A stretch of 64,000 nucleotides of DNA from Dehalococcoidia bacterium (lineage in GTDB: Bacteria; Chloroflexota; Dehalococcoidia; Tepidiformales; Tepidiformaceae): the NCBI GenBank assembly GCA_020853755.1, contig JADYYG010000046.1, positions 41,076 to 105,075 of the forward strand, read 5' to 3'. Below the pieces are notes generated by a model. That model had not been told where the DNA came from. It was given only the letters and a program-made list of their open reading frames with translations, and did not search any database. The translations under genes were made by a program, and so were the position numbers. This document shows positions 18,384-26,305 of the stretch, one piece after another. The stretch's first letter is position 1, and each line of letters starts with the position of its first letter.

Positions 18384-19178
18384 ATGTCCAAGCGCATGCG
18401 CGACCTGTTCGAAGAAGCCCGGGCATCCGGCCGGAAGCTCTTCATCCCGTACATCACGGCCGGCTACCCGCGGATGGAGGACACCGTACCTCTACTGCTG
18501 GCGGCGCAAGAGGGCGGCGCGGACGTCATCGAAATCGGCGTGCCGTTCACCGACCCCCTCGCGGACGGCGCGACGATCCAGCACGCGAACACGGTGGCGC
18601 TGGCGAACGGCATCACGCTATCGGGGTGCTTCCAACTGGTCAGGGAAGCGCGCAACCGTGGGCTGACCTGCCCGGTCGTGTTCATGGGGTACTACAACCC
18701 CATTCTTTCGCGAGGCGAGGAGCGAGCCGCAGCGGAAGCGAAGGCCGCGGGCGCCGACGGCTTCATCGTGGTCGACCTGCCACCGGAGGAGGCTGGCAGC
18801 TTCATCGCAGCCTGCCGGCAGAACGACCTGAGCTTCGTGCCGCTCGTGGCCCCGACGAGCCGGGACGAGCGCATCGACGTACTGGCGCAAGTGGCCGACG
18901 CCTGGATGTACTGCGTCAGCGTGACCGGCACCACGGGGAGCAAGGCAGTCGACTCCGGGGGTGACCTCGGGGCGTTCATCGCGCGCATCCGGCGCCACAC
19001 GGACCTGCCGCTGACCGTGGGTTTCGGGATCAGCACGCGGGCGCATGCGGCCTCGGTCTGGAAAGTTGCGGATGCGGCTGCGGTCGGTACTGCTATAATC
19101 GCTGCCATTGACGCTGCGCCGGCGGATCAAAGGGCGCAGCGCGTCAGGGAGTTTGTGGAGGATGTCTCCGGTCGTTAG
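18384..19178 (+). CDS. trpA: Tryptophan synthase alpha chain
   Basis: Cleaves indole-3-glycerol phosphate to indole. The 264-residue TIM barrel contains LFIPYITAGYP, VIEIGVPFTDPLADGATIQ (catalytic Glu near residue 52 and Asp of FTDPLADG), PVVFMGYYNPIL, SVTGTTGSK and VGFGIS. It is the last structural trp gene. Its 3' end contains a strong extended -10 element at 19091-19099 that may start a separate aroF transcript. Confidence 0.96.
   Translation: MSKRMRDLFEEARASGRKLFIPYITAGYPRMEDTVPLLLAAQEGGADVIEIGVPFTDPLADGATIQHANTVALANGITLSGCFQLVREARNRGLTCPVVFMGYYNPILSRGEERAAAEAKAAGADGFIVVDLPPEEAGSFIAACRQNDLSFVPLVAPTSRDERIDVLAQVADAWMYCVSVTGTTGSKAVDSGGDLGAFIARIRRHTDLPLTVGFGISTRAHAASVWKVADAAAVGTAIIAAIDAAPADQRAQRVREFVEDVSGR
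19091..19099 (+). promoter_or_regulatory. Extended -10 promoter inside trpA, likely for aroF
   Basis: TGCTATAAT matches the extended -10 consensus exactly, striking in such GC-rich DNA. No good -35 lies at 16-18 bp (TTGCGG is 22 bp away), which extended -10 promoters tolerate. Transcription would start near 19106, about 370 nt before aroF. Confidence 0.5.
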
Positions 19179-19478
19179 CGGACAGGTGAATGCGGCCCAC
19201 ACGTGGGAGAACGAGCGCCGATGGGCGTGGCGTTGGCCCCTCGTGGGCCGCGGATATGGCTGCCCGCAGACCGGGGTTTTTGGGCTCCAGGTTCAGAAGG
19301 GCTAGCAACTCACCCAGTACGAACCAGTTCGATGCAGGCCGGCCGAAAGGGCCGTGATCTGCATCCCGATCGGAGTCCCAGTGTGAATTCCGGCGTATCT
19401 GTACCGCCGAAGCCGCCGATGGGCGGCACATCCCTGGTGCGGCATCCCGGCCGCCCCAACCCCTGTGGAGAACCACCC
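19107..19478 (+). other. Long structured leader of aroF
   Basis: About 300 bp without a gene lies between trpA (stop 19178) and aroF. Two strong hairpins are visible: 19110-19120 with 19133-19145 (inside the trpA end), and GATGCAG (19331-19337) with CTGCATC (19359-19365), which encloses a GGCC-rich inner stem. No T-box core, leader peptide rich in aromatic codons, or known riboswitch consensus was recognised. It may be an unrecognised regulatory leader or simply a spacer. Confidence 0.4.
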
Positions 19479-20525
19479 GTGATCATTGTCGTTTCCCCGG
19501 AGGCCACTCCGGATGACCTGGACCATATCGTCGCCCGTGTCGAACAGACGGGCCGCACCGCACATCTCTCGGTAGGCACCGAGCGCAGCATCATCGGCGT
19601 CATCGGGCCGGATGACCCGGGCCTGCAGGACGTCTTCGAAGCCCTCCCGCACGTCGAATCCGTCCATCGCGTGACCAAGCCGTACAAGCTCGTGAGCCGC
19701 GACTTCCACCCCGGCAACACGGTTGTGGAGGTGGGCAAGGGTGTGACTGTCGGCGGGATCGAACTGGCCGTGATGGCCGGCCCGTGTTCGATCGAGAACG
19801 AGGCGCACATCTTCGAGTCGGCGCGCGCGGTGAAGGCGGCCGGCGCGAATATGCTCCGTGGCGGCGCCTACAAGCCGCGAAGCTCGCCGTACGCCTTCCG
19901 CGGCCTCGGGCCGGAGGGACTGGCGTACCTAGCAGCCGCCGGCGAAGAGACCGGCCTGCCCGTCATCACCGAACTCATGAGCGTCCGCGATATCGACGCT
20001 GTCTGCCGGTACACCGATGTCATCCAGATCGGCGCGCGGAACATGCAGAACTTCATGCTCCTCGACGAAGTGGGCAAGGTGAAGAAGCCCGTGATGCTGA
20101 AGCGTGCGCTGAGCGGGCAGATTGAAGAATGGCTGTTGGCCGCGGAGTACATCCTCGCGCAGGGGAACCCCGACGTTATTCTCTGCGAGCGCGGCATTCG
20201 CACCTTCGAAACGGCATACCGCAACACGTTCGACGTGAACGCCATCCCGCTGGTCAAGGAGTTGAGCCATCTGCCCGTCATCGCCGACCCCAGCCACGGG
20301 ACCGGAAAGGTCAACCTTGTGACGCCCGTCGCGATGGCGGGGATCGCCGCGGGGGCCGACGGCCTGATGATCGAAGTGCACAACAGCCCGGAACACGCGT
20401 TGAGCGATGGCGCTCAATCGTTGACCTATGAGAGGTTCGGGATGATGATGCGCTCGGTCGCCGCTGTCGCTGCCGCCGTCGAGAGGACACTCACCGGGGT
20501 GAGGACGCCTGCCGCGGCACGATAA
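19479..20525 (+). CDS. aroF: 3-deoxy-7-phosphoheptulonate (DAHP) synthase
   Basis: First step of the shikimate pathway: PEP plus erythrose-4-phosphate. The 348-residue protein has an N-terminal ferredoxin-like/ACT-type regulatory region (IIVVSPEATPDDLDHIVARVEQ, residues 1-70) and the barrel domain with MAGPCSIEN, MLRGGAYKPRSSPYAFRGLG, IQIGARNMQNF, KRALSGQIEEW and VIADPSHGTG. It is the type I-beta form, shared by Thermotoga and Bacillus-type enzymes. The GTG at 19479 has GGAG 9 nt upstream and begins the family sequence. It feeds chorismate to the trp genes just upstream. Confidence 0.93.
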   Translation: MIIVVSPEATPDDLDHIVARVEQTGRTAHLSVGTERSIIGVIGPDDPGLQDVFEALPHVESVHRVTKPYKLVSRDFHPGNTVVEVGKGVTVGGIELAVMAGPCSIENEAHIFESARAVKAAGANMLRGGAYKPRSSPYAFRGLGPEGLAYLAAAGEETGLPVITELMSVRDIDAVCRYTDVIQIGARNMQNFMLLDEVGKVKKPVMLKRALSGQIEEWLLAAEYILAQGNPDVILCERGIRTFETAYRNTFDVNAIPLVKELSHLPVIADPSHGTGKVNLVTPVAMAGIAAGADGLMIEVHNSPEHALSDGAQSLTYERFGMMMRSVAAVAAAVERTLTGVRTPAAAR

Positions 20526-20589
20526 CGGAGAGGGTCGGAAGACCAGGACGGGGGCGCCCCTGCGGGGGGGTGCTGGCCCGTCGGGAGTC

Positions 20590-21306
20590 ATGGCCGAAAT
20601 TACCCTGCCCGTGTTCCAGGGTCCCCTGGACCTTCTCCTCCACCTCATCGAACGGGACGATCTCGACATCACCGCGGTGTCGCTTGTCTCCGTGACTGAC
20701 CAGTACCTGCGGGCCATCAGGGCGGGCGAAAGCTTCGACCCGCAGGCGCTCGCAGAGTTCGTCTCGGTGGGGGCGAAACTCATCTTCCTCAAGTCACGCG
20801 CGCTTCTCCCCCGGCCCCCGCAGGCCGAGGGAGAGTCGCTGGAAGATGACGACGTCGGGCGCGAACTGGTGGACCTCCTGCGGGAGTACAAGCGGTTTGC
20901 CGAGGTGGCGGACATGCTCGAGGTACGGCAGGACGAGGGTGCGCGCATCTACACGCGGCTCGCTCCGCCCCCGGAGATGCCTGAGGGAACCGGACTCCAG
21001 AACGTCACGATGGAGCGGCTCCGCGCCATCATGCTCGACGTGCTCAACAAGAAGCCCGCCGAGCCGCGCCAGCGGGCAGTCATCGTTCGCGACACGACGA
21101 TGACCCTCGGCGCGCGGCTGCTCGACTTCCGGGAGCGGCTGGCCCGCCGCGGCCGCTTCTCGTTCCGGCGGATGATGCAGGAGTGCACCACGCGGATCGA
21201 GGTGGTGGTCAGCTTCCTCGCCGTCCTCGAACTGATCCGCGCGGGTGAATGCGATGCTGAGCAGGACGGGAACTGGGGGGACATTGTGGTGGTGGCGCTG
21301 GCCTAG
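20590..21306 (+). CDS. scpA: Segregation and condensation protein A
   Basis: Kleisin subunit of the SMC-ScpAB complex that compacts and separates chromosomes. The 238-residue protein shows FQGPLDLLLHLIERDDLDI at the N-terminal SMC-binding domain, LAEFVSVGAKLIFLKSRALLP, and a C-terminal winged helix (VVVSFLAVLELIRAGE). scpB usually follows but here the next genes are on the other strand and no scpB is in the window. It starts 64 bp after aroF with a GGGA ribosome site. Confidence 0.93.
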   Translation: MAEITLPVFQGPLDLLLHLIERDDLDITAVSLVSVTDQYLRAIRAGESFDPQALAEFVSVGAKLIFLKSRALLPRPPQAEGESLEDDDVGRELVDLLREYKRFAEVADMLEVRQDEGARIYTRLAPPPEMPEGTGLQNVTMERLRAIMLDVLNKKPAEPRQRAVIVRDTTMTLGARLLDFRERLARRGRFSFRRMMQECTTRIEVVVSFLAVLELIRAGECDAEQDGNWGDIVVVALA

Positions 21307-21307
21307 C

Positions 21308-21341
21308 GATTTTGGATTGGGGATTTCGGATTTCGGATTGA
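21308..21341. repeat. AT-rich GGATT iterated repeat, single arm
   Basis: A short run of GGATT units separated by two or three bases (GATTTTGGATTGGGGATTTC...) directly after scpA. The same motif recurs at 22063-22171. Its base composition contrasts with the GC-rich surroundings. Confidence 0.7.
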
Positions 21342-21360
21342 GCGGCCAGGGCGGGCCCGA

Positions 21361-21648
21361 TTAGCCTCCGCGTGCCGATAGCTTTTGGGCGTGTTTTGCC
21401 TGCTTGAACTGTTCGGCATCGAAGGCCAGTTCCGCGTCCATCTCAGCCTGATTGAGCAGGTAGCAGGCGATTGCAGCGTGGATTCGTTGCAGGTCGAGGT
21501 GGGGGTACCGCCTCAGCATTCGCTCTGGCGACTCGCCGCGGCGGTAATGCACAGCAATTTGCACCACCGGCATCCCCGTTCCCGCAAGGCAGGGGCGTCC
21601 GCTTGACACCCCGGGGGTAGATTCGATCAGCGAGTCGAATGGCTTCAT
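21361..21648 (-). CDS. DUF433 protein (antitoxin-like)
   Basis: A 95-residue protein of the DUF433 family: SSGRPCLAGTGMPVVQIAVHYRRGESPERMLRRYPHLDLQRIHAAIACYL is the typical helix-turn-helix core. Members are annotated as VapB-type antitoxins, often paired with a DUF5615 PIN-like toxin. No such partner is adjacent on either strand, so this copy appears to be an orphan. A purine-rich TAGGATG lies 5-11 nt upstream of the ATG. Confidence 0.85.
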   Translation of the reverse strand: MKPFDSLIESTPGVSSGRPCLAGTGMPVVQIAVHYRRGESPERMLRRYPHLDLQRIHAAIACYLLNQAEMDAELAFDAEQFKQAKHAQKLSARGG

Positions 21649-21660
21649 GCAGGCATCCTA

Positions 21661-22047
21661 CTACCCGGATGTGCGGCCATGGGGGCCGAGGTGGCGACCG
21701 GCTCGAATACCTGTGACGACGACGATTCCCAGGGCTGCGCCGACGGCGTCAAAGCCCACGTCGAGCCAGTTGGCATCGCGGTTGGGGACGAAGGACTGGT
21801 GGAATTCGTCGCTCATGCCGTAGACGGACGCGACGAGCCACGCCGTGACCGCGATTGCGAACCATGGCCAGGTCCGGCGCCAGTGTCCCAGTGCGATCGC
21901 GAGCAGCGCACCGAGAATCGCGTACTCGGCCACGTGGGCGGCGTCGTACCGCCATTCGCCGCCAGAAGCGCCGGGAGGATTGGGGAAGCTGGAGAAGAGG
22001 AAGATAAGCGCCGCCCACCCCGCAACGAGCCCGAACCGCAATCGCAC
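21661..22047 (-). CDS. VanZ-like membrane protein
   Basis: A 128-residue protein with three to four hydrophobic segments and the VanZ-family features: FLFSSFPNPP, AHVAEYAILGALLAIAL, GMSDEFHQSFVPNRDANWLDVGFDAVGAALG. VanZ itself gives low-level teicoplanin resistance, but most relatives have no known function. It lies downstream of the thioesterase gene on the same strand, separated by the AT-rich inverted repeat, and 12 bp upstream of the DUF433 gene. Confidence 0.85.
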   Translation of the reverse strand: MRLRFGLVAGWAALIFLFSSFPNPPGASGGEWRYDAAHVAEYAILGALLAIALGHWRRTWPWFAIAVTAWLVASVYGMSDEFHQSFVPNRDANWLDVGFDAVGAALGIVVVTGIRAGRHLGPHGRTSG

Positions 22048-22062
22048 CCCACGAGTCTAGTC

Positions 22063-22171
22063 GATTGTGGATTGCGGATTGCGGATTTTGGATTTCTCCC
22101 CGACCCCCAAACTCTCGCTGGGCGAAGTGAGTCCGGCGGAATCCCCAATCCGCAATCCAAAATCCAAAATT
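22063..22171. repeat. Imperfect inverted repeat made of GGATT units
   Basis: Left arm 22063-22095 is a series of GGATT-type units; right arm 22140-22171 is a series of AATCC units. Much of the right arm is complementary to the left, so the RNA or single strand can form a long hairpin around a loop of about 45 bases. It sits in the spacer between the thioesterase and VanZ genes. It resembles small non-coding intergenic repeats of several bacterial phyla; it could also stop transcription. Confidence 0.75.
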
Positions 22172-22174
22172 CGC

Positions 22175-22582
22175 TCAGCCTTCGAGGACCATCTGGGTTT
22201 GGGTGACCTGGGCGACGAGTTTGCCGTCGGCCCCGCGGATGTTCGTCTGCCAGGTGTGGAGGCGGCGGCCGAGGTTCACCGGGCGGCACTCGGCGGTCAG
22301 CGTGGTCCCGGCGATCCCCGGCCGGTAGAAGTTCGTCTTGGACTCGATGGTGGTCTGGCCTGCGCCGGGCGGGAGGTGGACGCTCGTGCCCACCGCGCCG
22401 AGTTGGTCAGCGAAGGCCATGAGGGCGCCGCCGTGGCACACGCCCGGGACGGTGCAGATCTCGTCGCGCACGAGGAGCTCGGCAGTGACGCCTTCCTTCG
22501 TGACCGAAGTGAGCCGGATGCCGAGGGTGCCGGCGAGGAAGGGCTGGATGGTTGCCTGGATGGCTGCTGCCTGGTCGTCCAT
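22175..22582 (-). CDS. PaaI-type hotdog thioesterase
   Basis: A 135-residue hotdog-fold protein, expected to hydrolyse acyl-CoA or aryl-CoA thioesters. The pattern VPGVCHGGALMAFADQLGAVG is the family core (HGG loop and helix with the acidic residue), followed by TTIESKTNFYRPGIAGTTLTAECRPVNLGRR. The ATG at 22582 (MDDQAAAIQ) is chosen because GGAG lies upstream and it gives the usual length; longer in-frame versions would add a low-complexity leader. Substrate is unknown. Confidence 0.88.
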   Translation of the reverse strand: MDDQAAAIQATIQPFLAGTLGIRLTSVTKEGVTAELLVRDEICTVPGVCHGGALMAFADQLGAVGTSVHLPPGAGQTTIESKTNFYRPGIAGTTLTAECRPVNLGRRLHTWQTNIRGADGKLVAQVTQTQMVLEG

Positions 22583-22705
22583 GTGGGAGCTCCGTGGCTG
22601 GTGTGTGGTTGTGCCATGCATAATGTCATTACGGAACAAATGATGCGAAGAACCACTTCGCCATGACATGCGCGAGCCACCGGGCATTGCTAGGCTGTGT
22701 GACAG

Positions 22706-23638
22706 ATGACGATCCCTTCGTTCACCCACGCGCAGCTCAGCGCCGGCGCGCCCGGACCCGAGACGGCGCTCACGATCGGTGTGCTCGACGGCGTCCACCG
22801 CGGCCACCAGGCACTCCTCGGCCGCCTGCGGGATGAAGCGCGGAAGCGCGCGCTTTCACCTGGCGTGGTCACGCTGCACCCCCACCCGATTACGGTGCTG
22901 CGCCCGGAGATCGCGCCGAGCTACCTGACGTCGCTCGAAGACCGCATCCAGCTCATCCGCGCCGCCGGGGCGGACTGGGTCATCCCGCTCACGTTCACCG
23001 GCGAAGTGTCGGAGATCGAATGCGAGGACCTGGCAGGCGCGTTCGTGGACCTGCTGAAGATGCGGCTGATGGTCCTTGGACCAGACGCAGCGTTTGGCCG
23101 CGGCGCGCCGAAGGACACATTCGAACGGATGCAGCGGCTCGGAGCGCAGCGCGGATTCGAGGTGGTCCAGGTCGCACCGCTGATGCACGACCACGAGCGC
23201 TATAGCTCCACCGCGGTGCGGAAGGCGCTGACTGACGGCGACATGGACCGCGTGACGGCGCTGCTGGGGCGGGCGTACCGGATCGGCGGGCCGGTCGTGC
23301 ACGGTTTCGAACGCGGGCGAACCATCGGTTTCCCGACGGCAAACATCTCGGTCGCGGCCGACCGCGCGCTGCCAGAGATTGGCGTGTACGCGACCCGCGC
23401 GCGGGTAGCCGGGCGAGTCCTCACCGGCGCGACCAACATCGGGAGGCGGCCGACGTTCGACGAAGGCCACCTTTCCATCGAGACGTACCTGCTCGACTTC
23501 GAAGGCGACATCTACGGCGAACGGATGGACCTCGACATCCTCGAACGGCTTCGCGGCGAGGTGAAGTTCGAAAGCGTTGACGCGCTGAAGGCGCAGATCG
23601 CCAGGGACGTCGAACTGGCCAGGAGCATCGTGACATGA
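22706..23638 (+). CDS. ribF: Bifunctional riboflavin kinase/FAD synthetase
   Basis: Phosphorylates riboflavin to FMN and adenylates FMN to FAD. The 310-residue protein has the nucleotidyltransferase half with TIGVLDGVHRGHQALL (HxGH-type) and YSSTAVRKAL, then the kinase half with GFERGRTIGFPTANI and ATNIGRRPTF. No ribosome site is seen; a TAGGCT element about 10 nt before the ATG suggests a nearly leaderless message. Its stop overlaps the next gene (ATGA). Confidence 0.95.
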   Translation: MTIPSFTHAQLSAGAPGPETALTIGVLDGVHRGHQALLGRLRDEARKRALSPGVVTLHPHPITVLRPEIAPSYLTSLEDRIQLIRAAGADWVIPLTFTGEVSEIECEDLAGAFVDLLKMRLMVLGPDAAFGRGAPKDTFERMQRLGAQRGFEVVQVAPLMHDHERYSSTAVRKALTDGDMDRVTALLGRAYRIGGPVVHGFERGRTIGFPTANISVAADRALPEIGVYATRARVAGRVLTGATNIGRRPTFDEGHLSIETYLLDFEGDIYGERMDLDILERLRGEVKFESVDALKAQIARDVELARSIVT

Positions 23639-23868
23639 CTGACCCGGACGGCGGGAAGGTGCGCGGACCCGCCTCGTACTTCCCCTCGATCGAGAAAACC
23701 TACGGCCGGCCGATTGCCGAATGGCAGGAGCTCATTCGTGCGCAGGCCGGGAAGAAGCACATGGAAATCGTGAACTGGCTGAAGGCCGAATACGGGATGG
23801 GACACGGCCATGCCACCGCCCTCGTTCACGCCACCCGGGCCGAAGCGGCCGGGAAGGAGGCCAAATGA
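23635..23868 (+). CDS. DUF4287 small protein
   Basis: A 77-residue protein of the DUF4287 type: YFPSIEKTYGRPIAEWQELIRAQAGKKHMEIVNWLKAEYGMGHGHATALVHA. Members are small helical proteins of unknown function, sometimes linked to DUF5655. It is coupled by ATGA overlaps to ribF and to tyrS. Confidence 0.85.
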   Translation: MTDPDGGKVRGPASYFPSIEKTYGRPIAEWQELIRAQAGKKHMEIVNWLKAEYGMGHGHATALVHATRAEAAGKEAK

Positions 23869-25073
23869 CGCGAACGATGCCCCCGGTCGACGAACAACTC
23901 GTCGTCCTGATGAGCGGGGTTGACTATGGCGACGCGCTCCTGCGCCAGCAGATGGAGCGCGAATTGCGCGCCGCCCTCGAGCTGGACCGGCCGCTGCGGG
24001 TGTACCTCGGCATCGATCCGACGGCGACGTCGCTGACCCTGGGACACACGGTGCCGCTGCGGAAGCTGCGCCAGTTCCAGCAGTTCGGGCATCACTGCAT
24101 CTTCCTCATCGGCGATTACACGGCGCTGATTGGCGACCCCAGCGACAAGAACAAGCTGCGCCCCATGCTCACGCCGGAGGAGATCGCAGCGAACGCGACG
24201 AGCTACTTCGAGCAGGCTTCGCGCATCCTCGACCCCGAAAAGACCGAGCTTCGCCACAATTCGGAGTGGCTGGGACAGCTGACCTTCCCGGAGATCATCA
24301 GCCTGATGTCGAAGTTCACGGCCGCCGAGATGTTGCGGCGCGAGAACTTCCGGCATCGCTGGGACGCGGGCGACGCGGTCTACCTGCACGAGTTCCTCTA
24401 CGCCCTGATGCAGGGGTACGACGCCTACGCACTCGAATGCGACGTGCAGGTGGGCGGCACGGAGCAGCTCTTCAACCTGATGGCGGGCCGGAAGATCCAG
24501 GAAGACGCCGGCCAGAAGCCTCACGTGCCGGTGACACTGCCCATCCTTGTCGGCCTCGATGGCAAAGAACGGATGTCGAAGTCGAAGGGCAACCACATCG
24601 GCGTGAATGACTCGCCGGAGGAGCAGTTCGGCAAGGCGATGTCGCTGCCAGACGAGGTGGTCGAGAGCTTCTTCACGCTCGCGACGAACCTCCACCCCGG
24701 CGAGGTGAGCGCGATCATGCGTGCCCTGCGGATGGGCGATCGGAGCCCGATGGACACCAAGAAGCTGCTGGCCAGCACCATCGTCTCCGAATTCTGGGGC
24801 GATGACGCGGCCACCGCTGCGAACGAGCACTTCGAACGCACCGTCCAGCGCAAAGAGGTCCCCGACGACGTGCCAGAACACCGCGTGAGCAACGGGGAGT
24901 TGCTCATCGACGTGGTTGTGGCAGCTGGCGCCGCGCCGTCAAAACGGGAAGCGCGCAGGCTCTTCGAACAACGCGCAGTGACGATGGACGGCAACGTCGT
25001 CGAACCCACGACGCCACCCCGCAAAGGAACGATCGTGCAGGTTGGCAAGCGGAAGTGGATCCGGCTCGTCTAG
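23865..25073 (+). CDS. tyrS: Tyrosine--tRNA ligase
   Basis: Charges tRNA-Tyr. The 402-residue class I enzyme has LGIDPTATSLTLGHTVPLRKL (HIGH-like), QVGGTEQLFNLMAGR, ERMSKSKGN (KMSKS-like, the TyrZ-type form rather than KFGKT) and a C-terminal S4 RNA-binding domain from about residue 340 (SKREARRLFEQRAVTMDG). The ATG at 23865 has a strong GGAGG site and overlaps the previous stop. No T-box precedes it. Confidence 0.96.
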   Translation: MTRTMPPVDEQLVVLMSGVDYGDALLRQQMERELRAALELDRPLRVYLGIDPTATSLTLGHTVPLRKLRQFQQFGHHCIFLIGDYTALIGDPSDKNKLRPMLTPEEIAANATSYFEQASRILDPEKTELRHNSEWLGQLTFPEIISLMSKFTAAEMLRRENFRHRWDAGDAVYLHEFLYALMQGYDAYALECDVQVGGTEQLFNLMAGRKIQEDAGQKPHVPVTLPILVGLDGKERMSKSKGNHIGVNDSPEEQFGKAMSLPDEVVESFFTLATNLHPGEVSAIMRALRMGDRSPMDTKKLLASTIVSEFWGDDAATAANEHFERTVQRKEVPDDVPEHRVSNGELLIDVVVAAGAAPSKREARRLFEQRAVTMDGNVVEPTTPPRKGTIVQVGKRKWIRLV

Positions 25074-26305
25074 CCGTATTCAGCCAGCCGCCGCTCCAGG
25101 AATCGCCGCTCGGGTTCGTTTGTAACGAACTCCAGGGCAGCCCGGTACGCCGTGGCGGCTTCATCCGTGCGGCCCAGCCGCCGGAAAAGATCAGCACGGG
25201 CCGCGTGATAGAGGTGGTACGAAGCGAGTCCCTCGATCTCGCCGAGCAGCGCAAGACCAACCTGCGGCCCGTCGGCCATCGCCCGCGCCGCGGCACGATT
25301 CAAGGCCACCACCGGGGTCGGCGACACCTCGATCAGGCGGTCGTAGAGGGCAGCGATTTCATCCCAGCGCGTCTCCTCCGGCGTAGCGGCCTCGGCGTGG
25401 ATCGCCGCGATCGACGCCTGCAACTGGTAGGCGCCCGCACGCTGCGCGCTCAACGCCCGTTTCAGGAACGATCTGCCCTCACGGATGGCCGCGCGATCCC
25501 AGAGCGAGCGGTCCTGCTCATCCAGGAGCACAAGTTCGCCGTCTTCCATCTGCCGCGCCGCGCGGCGGGAGTGGTGCAGAAGCATGAGCGCCACCAGCCC
25601 CAAGACCTCGGACTCGTCAGGCATCAGCTGAGCAATCAACCGGCCGAGTCGAATCGCTTCGTCGCACAGGTTCCGCCGCACAACGCTTTCGCCCCGAGTA
25701 GCGCTATAGCCCTCGCTGAATACCAGGTACAACACGGCCAGTACTCCGGGCAGACGGTCGGGCAACTCGTGAGCCTCGGGCACACGGTACGGTATCCGCG
25801 CATCGCGGATCTTTCGCTTCGCCCGCACGATTCGCTGGGCAATCGCCGTCTCTTCAGCCAGGAACGCCCGCGCGATTTCGCCGGTGGTCAGCCCGCCAAG
25901 CGTCTTGAGCGTCAGCGCCACCCTCGCCTCTATCGCAAGGGCGGGGTGGCAGCACGTGAAAATCAGCCGCAGCTGGTCATCGTTCAGAACCGGCTGCGGG
26001 TCGTCGAACTCCATCGATGCGGAGAGCAGCATGGCCCTCGCCACCTCCTCGAGCTGTCGCGCACCGATCGCTGTCCGGCGCAGCCGGTCAAGCGCCTTGC
26101 GCCTGGCCGTCGTCACGAGCCACCCGCCCGGGTTCGCCGGGAAACCGTTCGCCCAGGCGCTGGCCGCACTCAGCCATGCCTCCTGCAGGGCATCCTCCGC
26201 GAGCTCGAAGTCACCGCCCAGGCTGCGGATTAGCGAAGCGAGTGCGGTGGCGTTGTACTCGCGGAACGCTGCGGCCAGCGCGCTGGGAGCCGGTTTCGCG
26301 CTCAC
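25070..26305 (-). CDS. ECF42-group RNA polymerase sigma factor
   Basis: A 411-residue sigma factor. Region 2 is at 10-75 (ALASLIRSLGGDFELAEDALQEAWLSA), region 4 at 110-175 (LNDDQLRLIFTCCHPALAIEARVALTLKTLGGLTTGEIARAFLAEETAIAQRIVRAKRKI). A long C-terminal extension with TPR-like helices follows (to about 400), typical of ECF42. These sigma factors lack a classical anti-sigma and work with YciI/DGPF proteins; here two such genes lie directly upstream in the same operon. The start overlaps the YciI-YciI stop (ATGA). An ECF42-type promoter precedes the operon. The stop overlaps the convergent tyrS stop. Confidence 0.93.
   Translation of the reverse strand: MSAKPAPSALAAAFREYNATALASLIRSLGGDFELAEDALQEAWLSAASAWANGFPANPGGWLVTTARRKALDRLRRTAIGARQLEEVARAMLLSASMEFDDPQPVLNDDQLRLIFTCCHPALAIEARVALTLKTLGGLTTGEIARAFLAEETAIAQRIVRAKRKIRDARIPYRVPEAHELPDRLPGVLAVLYLVFSEGYSATRGESVVRRNLCDEAIRLGRLIAQLMPDESEVLGLVALMLLHHSRRAARQMEDGELVLLDEQDRSLWDRAAIREGRSFLKRALSAQRAGAYQLQASIAAIHAEAATPEETRWDEIAALYDRLIEVSPTPVVALNRAAARAMADGPQVGLALLGEIEGLASYHLYHAARADLFRRLGRTDEAATAYRAALEFVTNEPERRFLERRLAEYG

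Noticed and set aside
19331..19365. Hairpin in the aroF leader as a known riboswitch or T-box
   Set aside because: No T-box core, specifier or known riboswitch consensus was found; only the generic structured leader is reported.
25055..26233. A long plus-strand open frame opposite the ECF42 sigma gene
   Set aside because: The sigma regions 2 and 4 and TPR-like tail on the minus strand are clear; the plus product is an antisense artefact of high GC.
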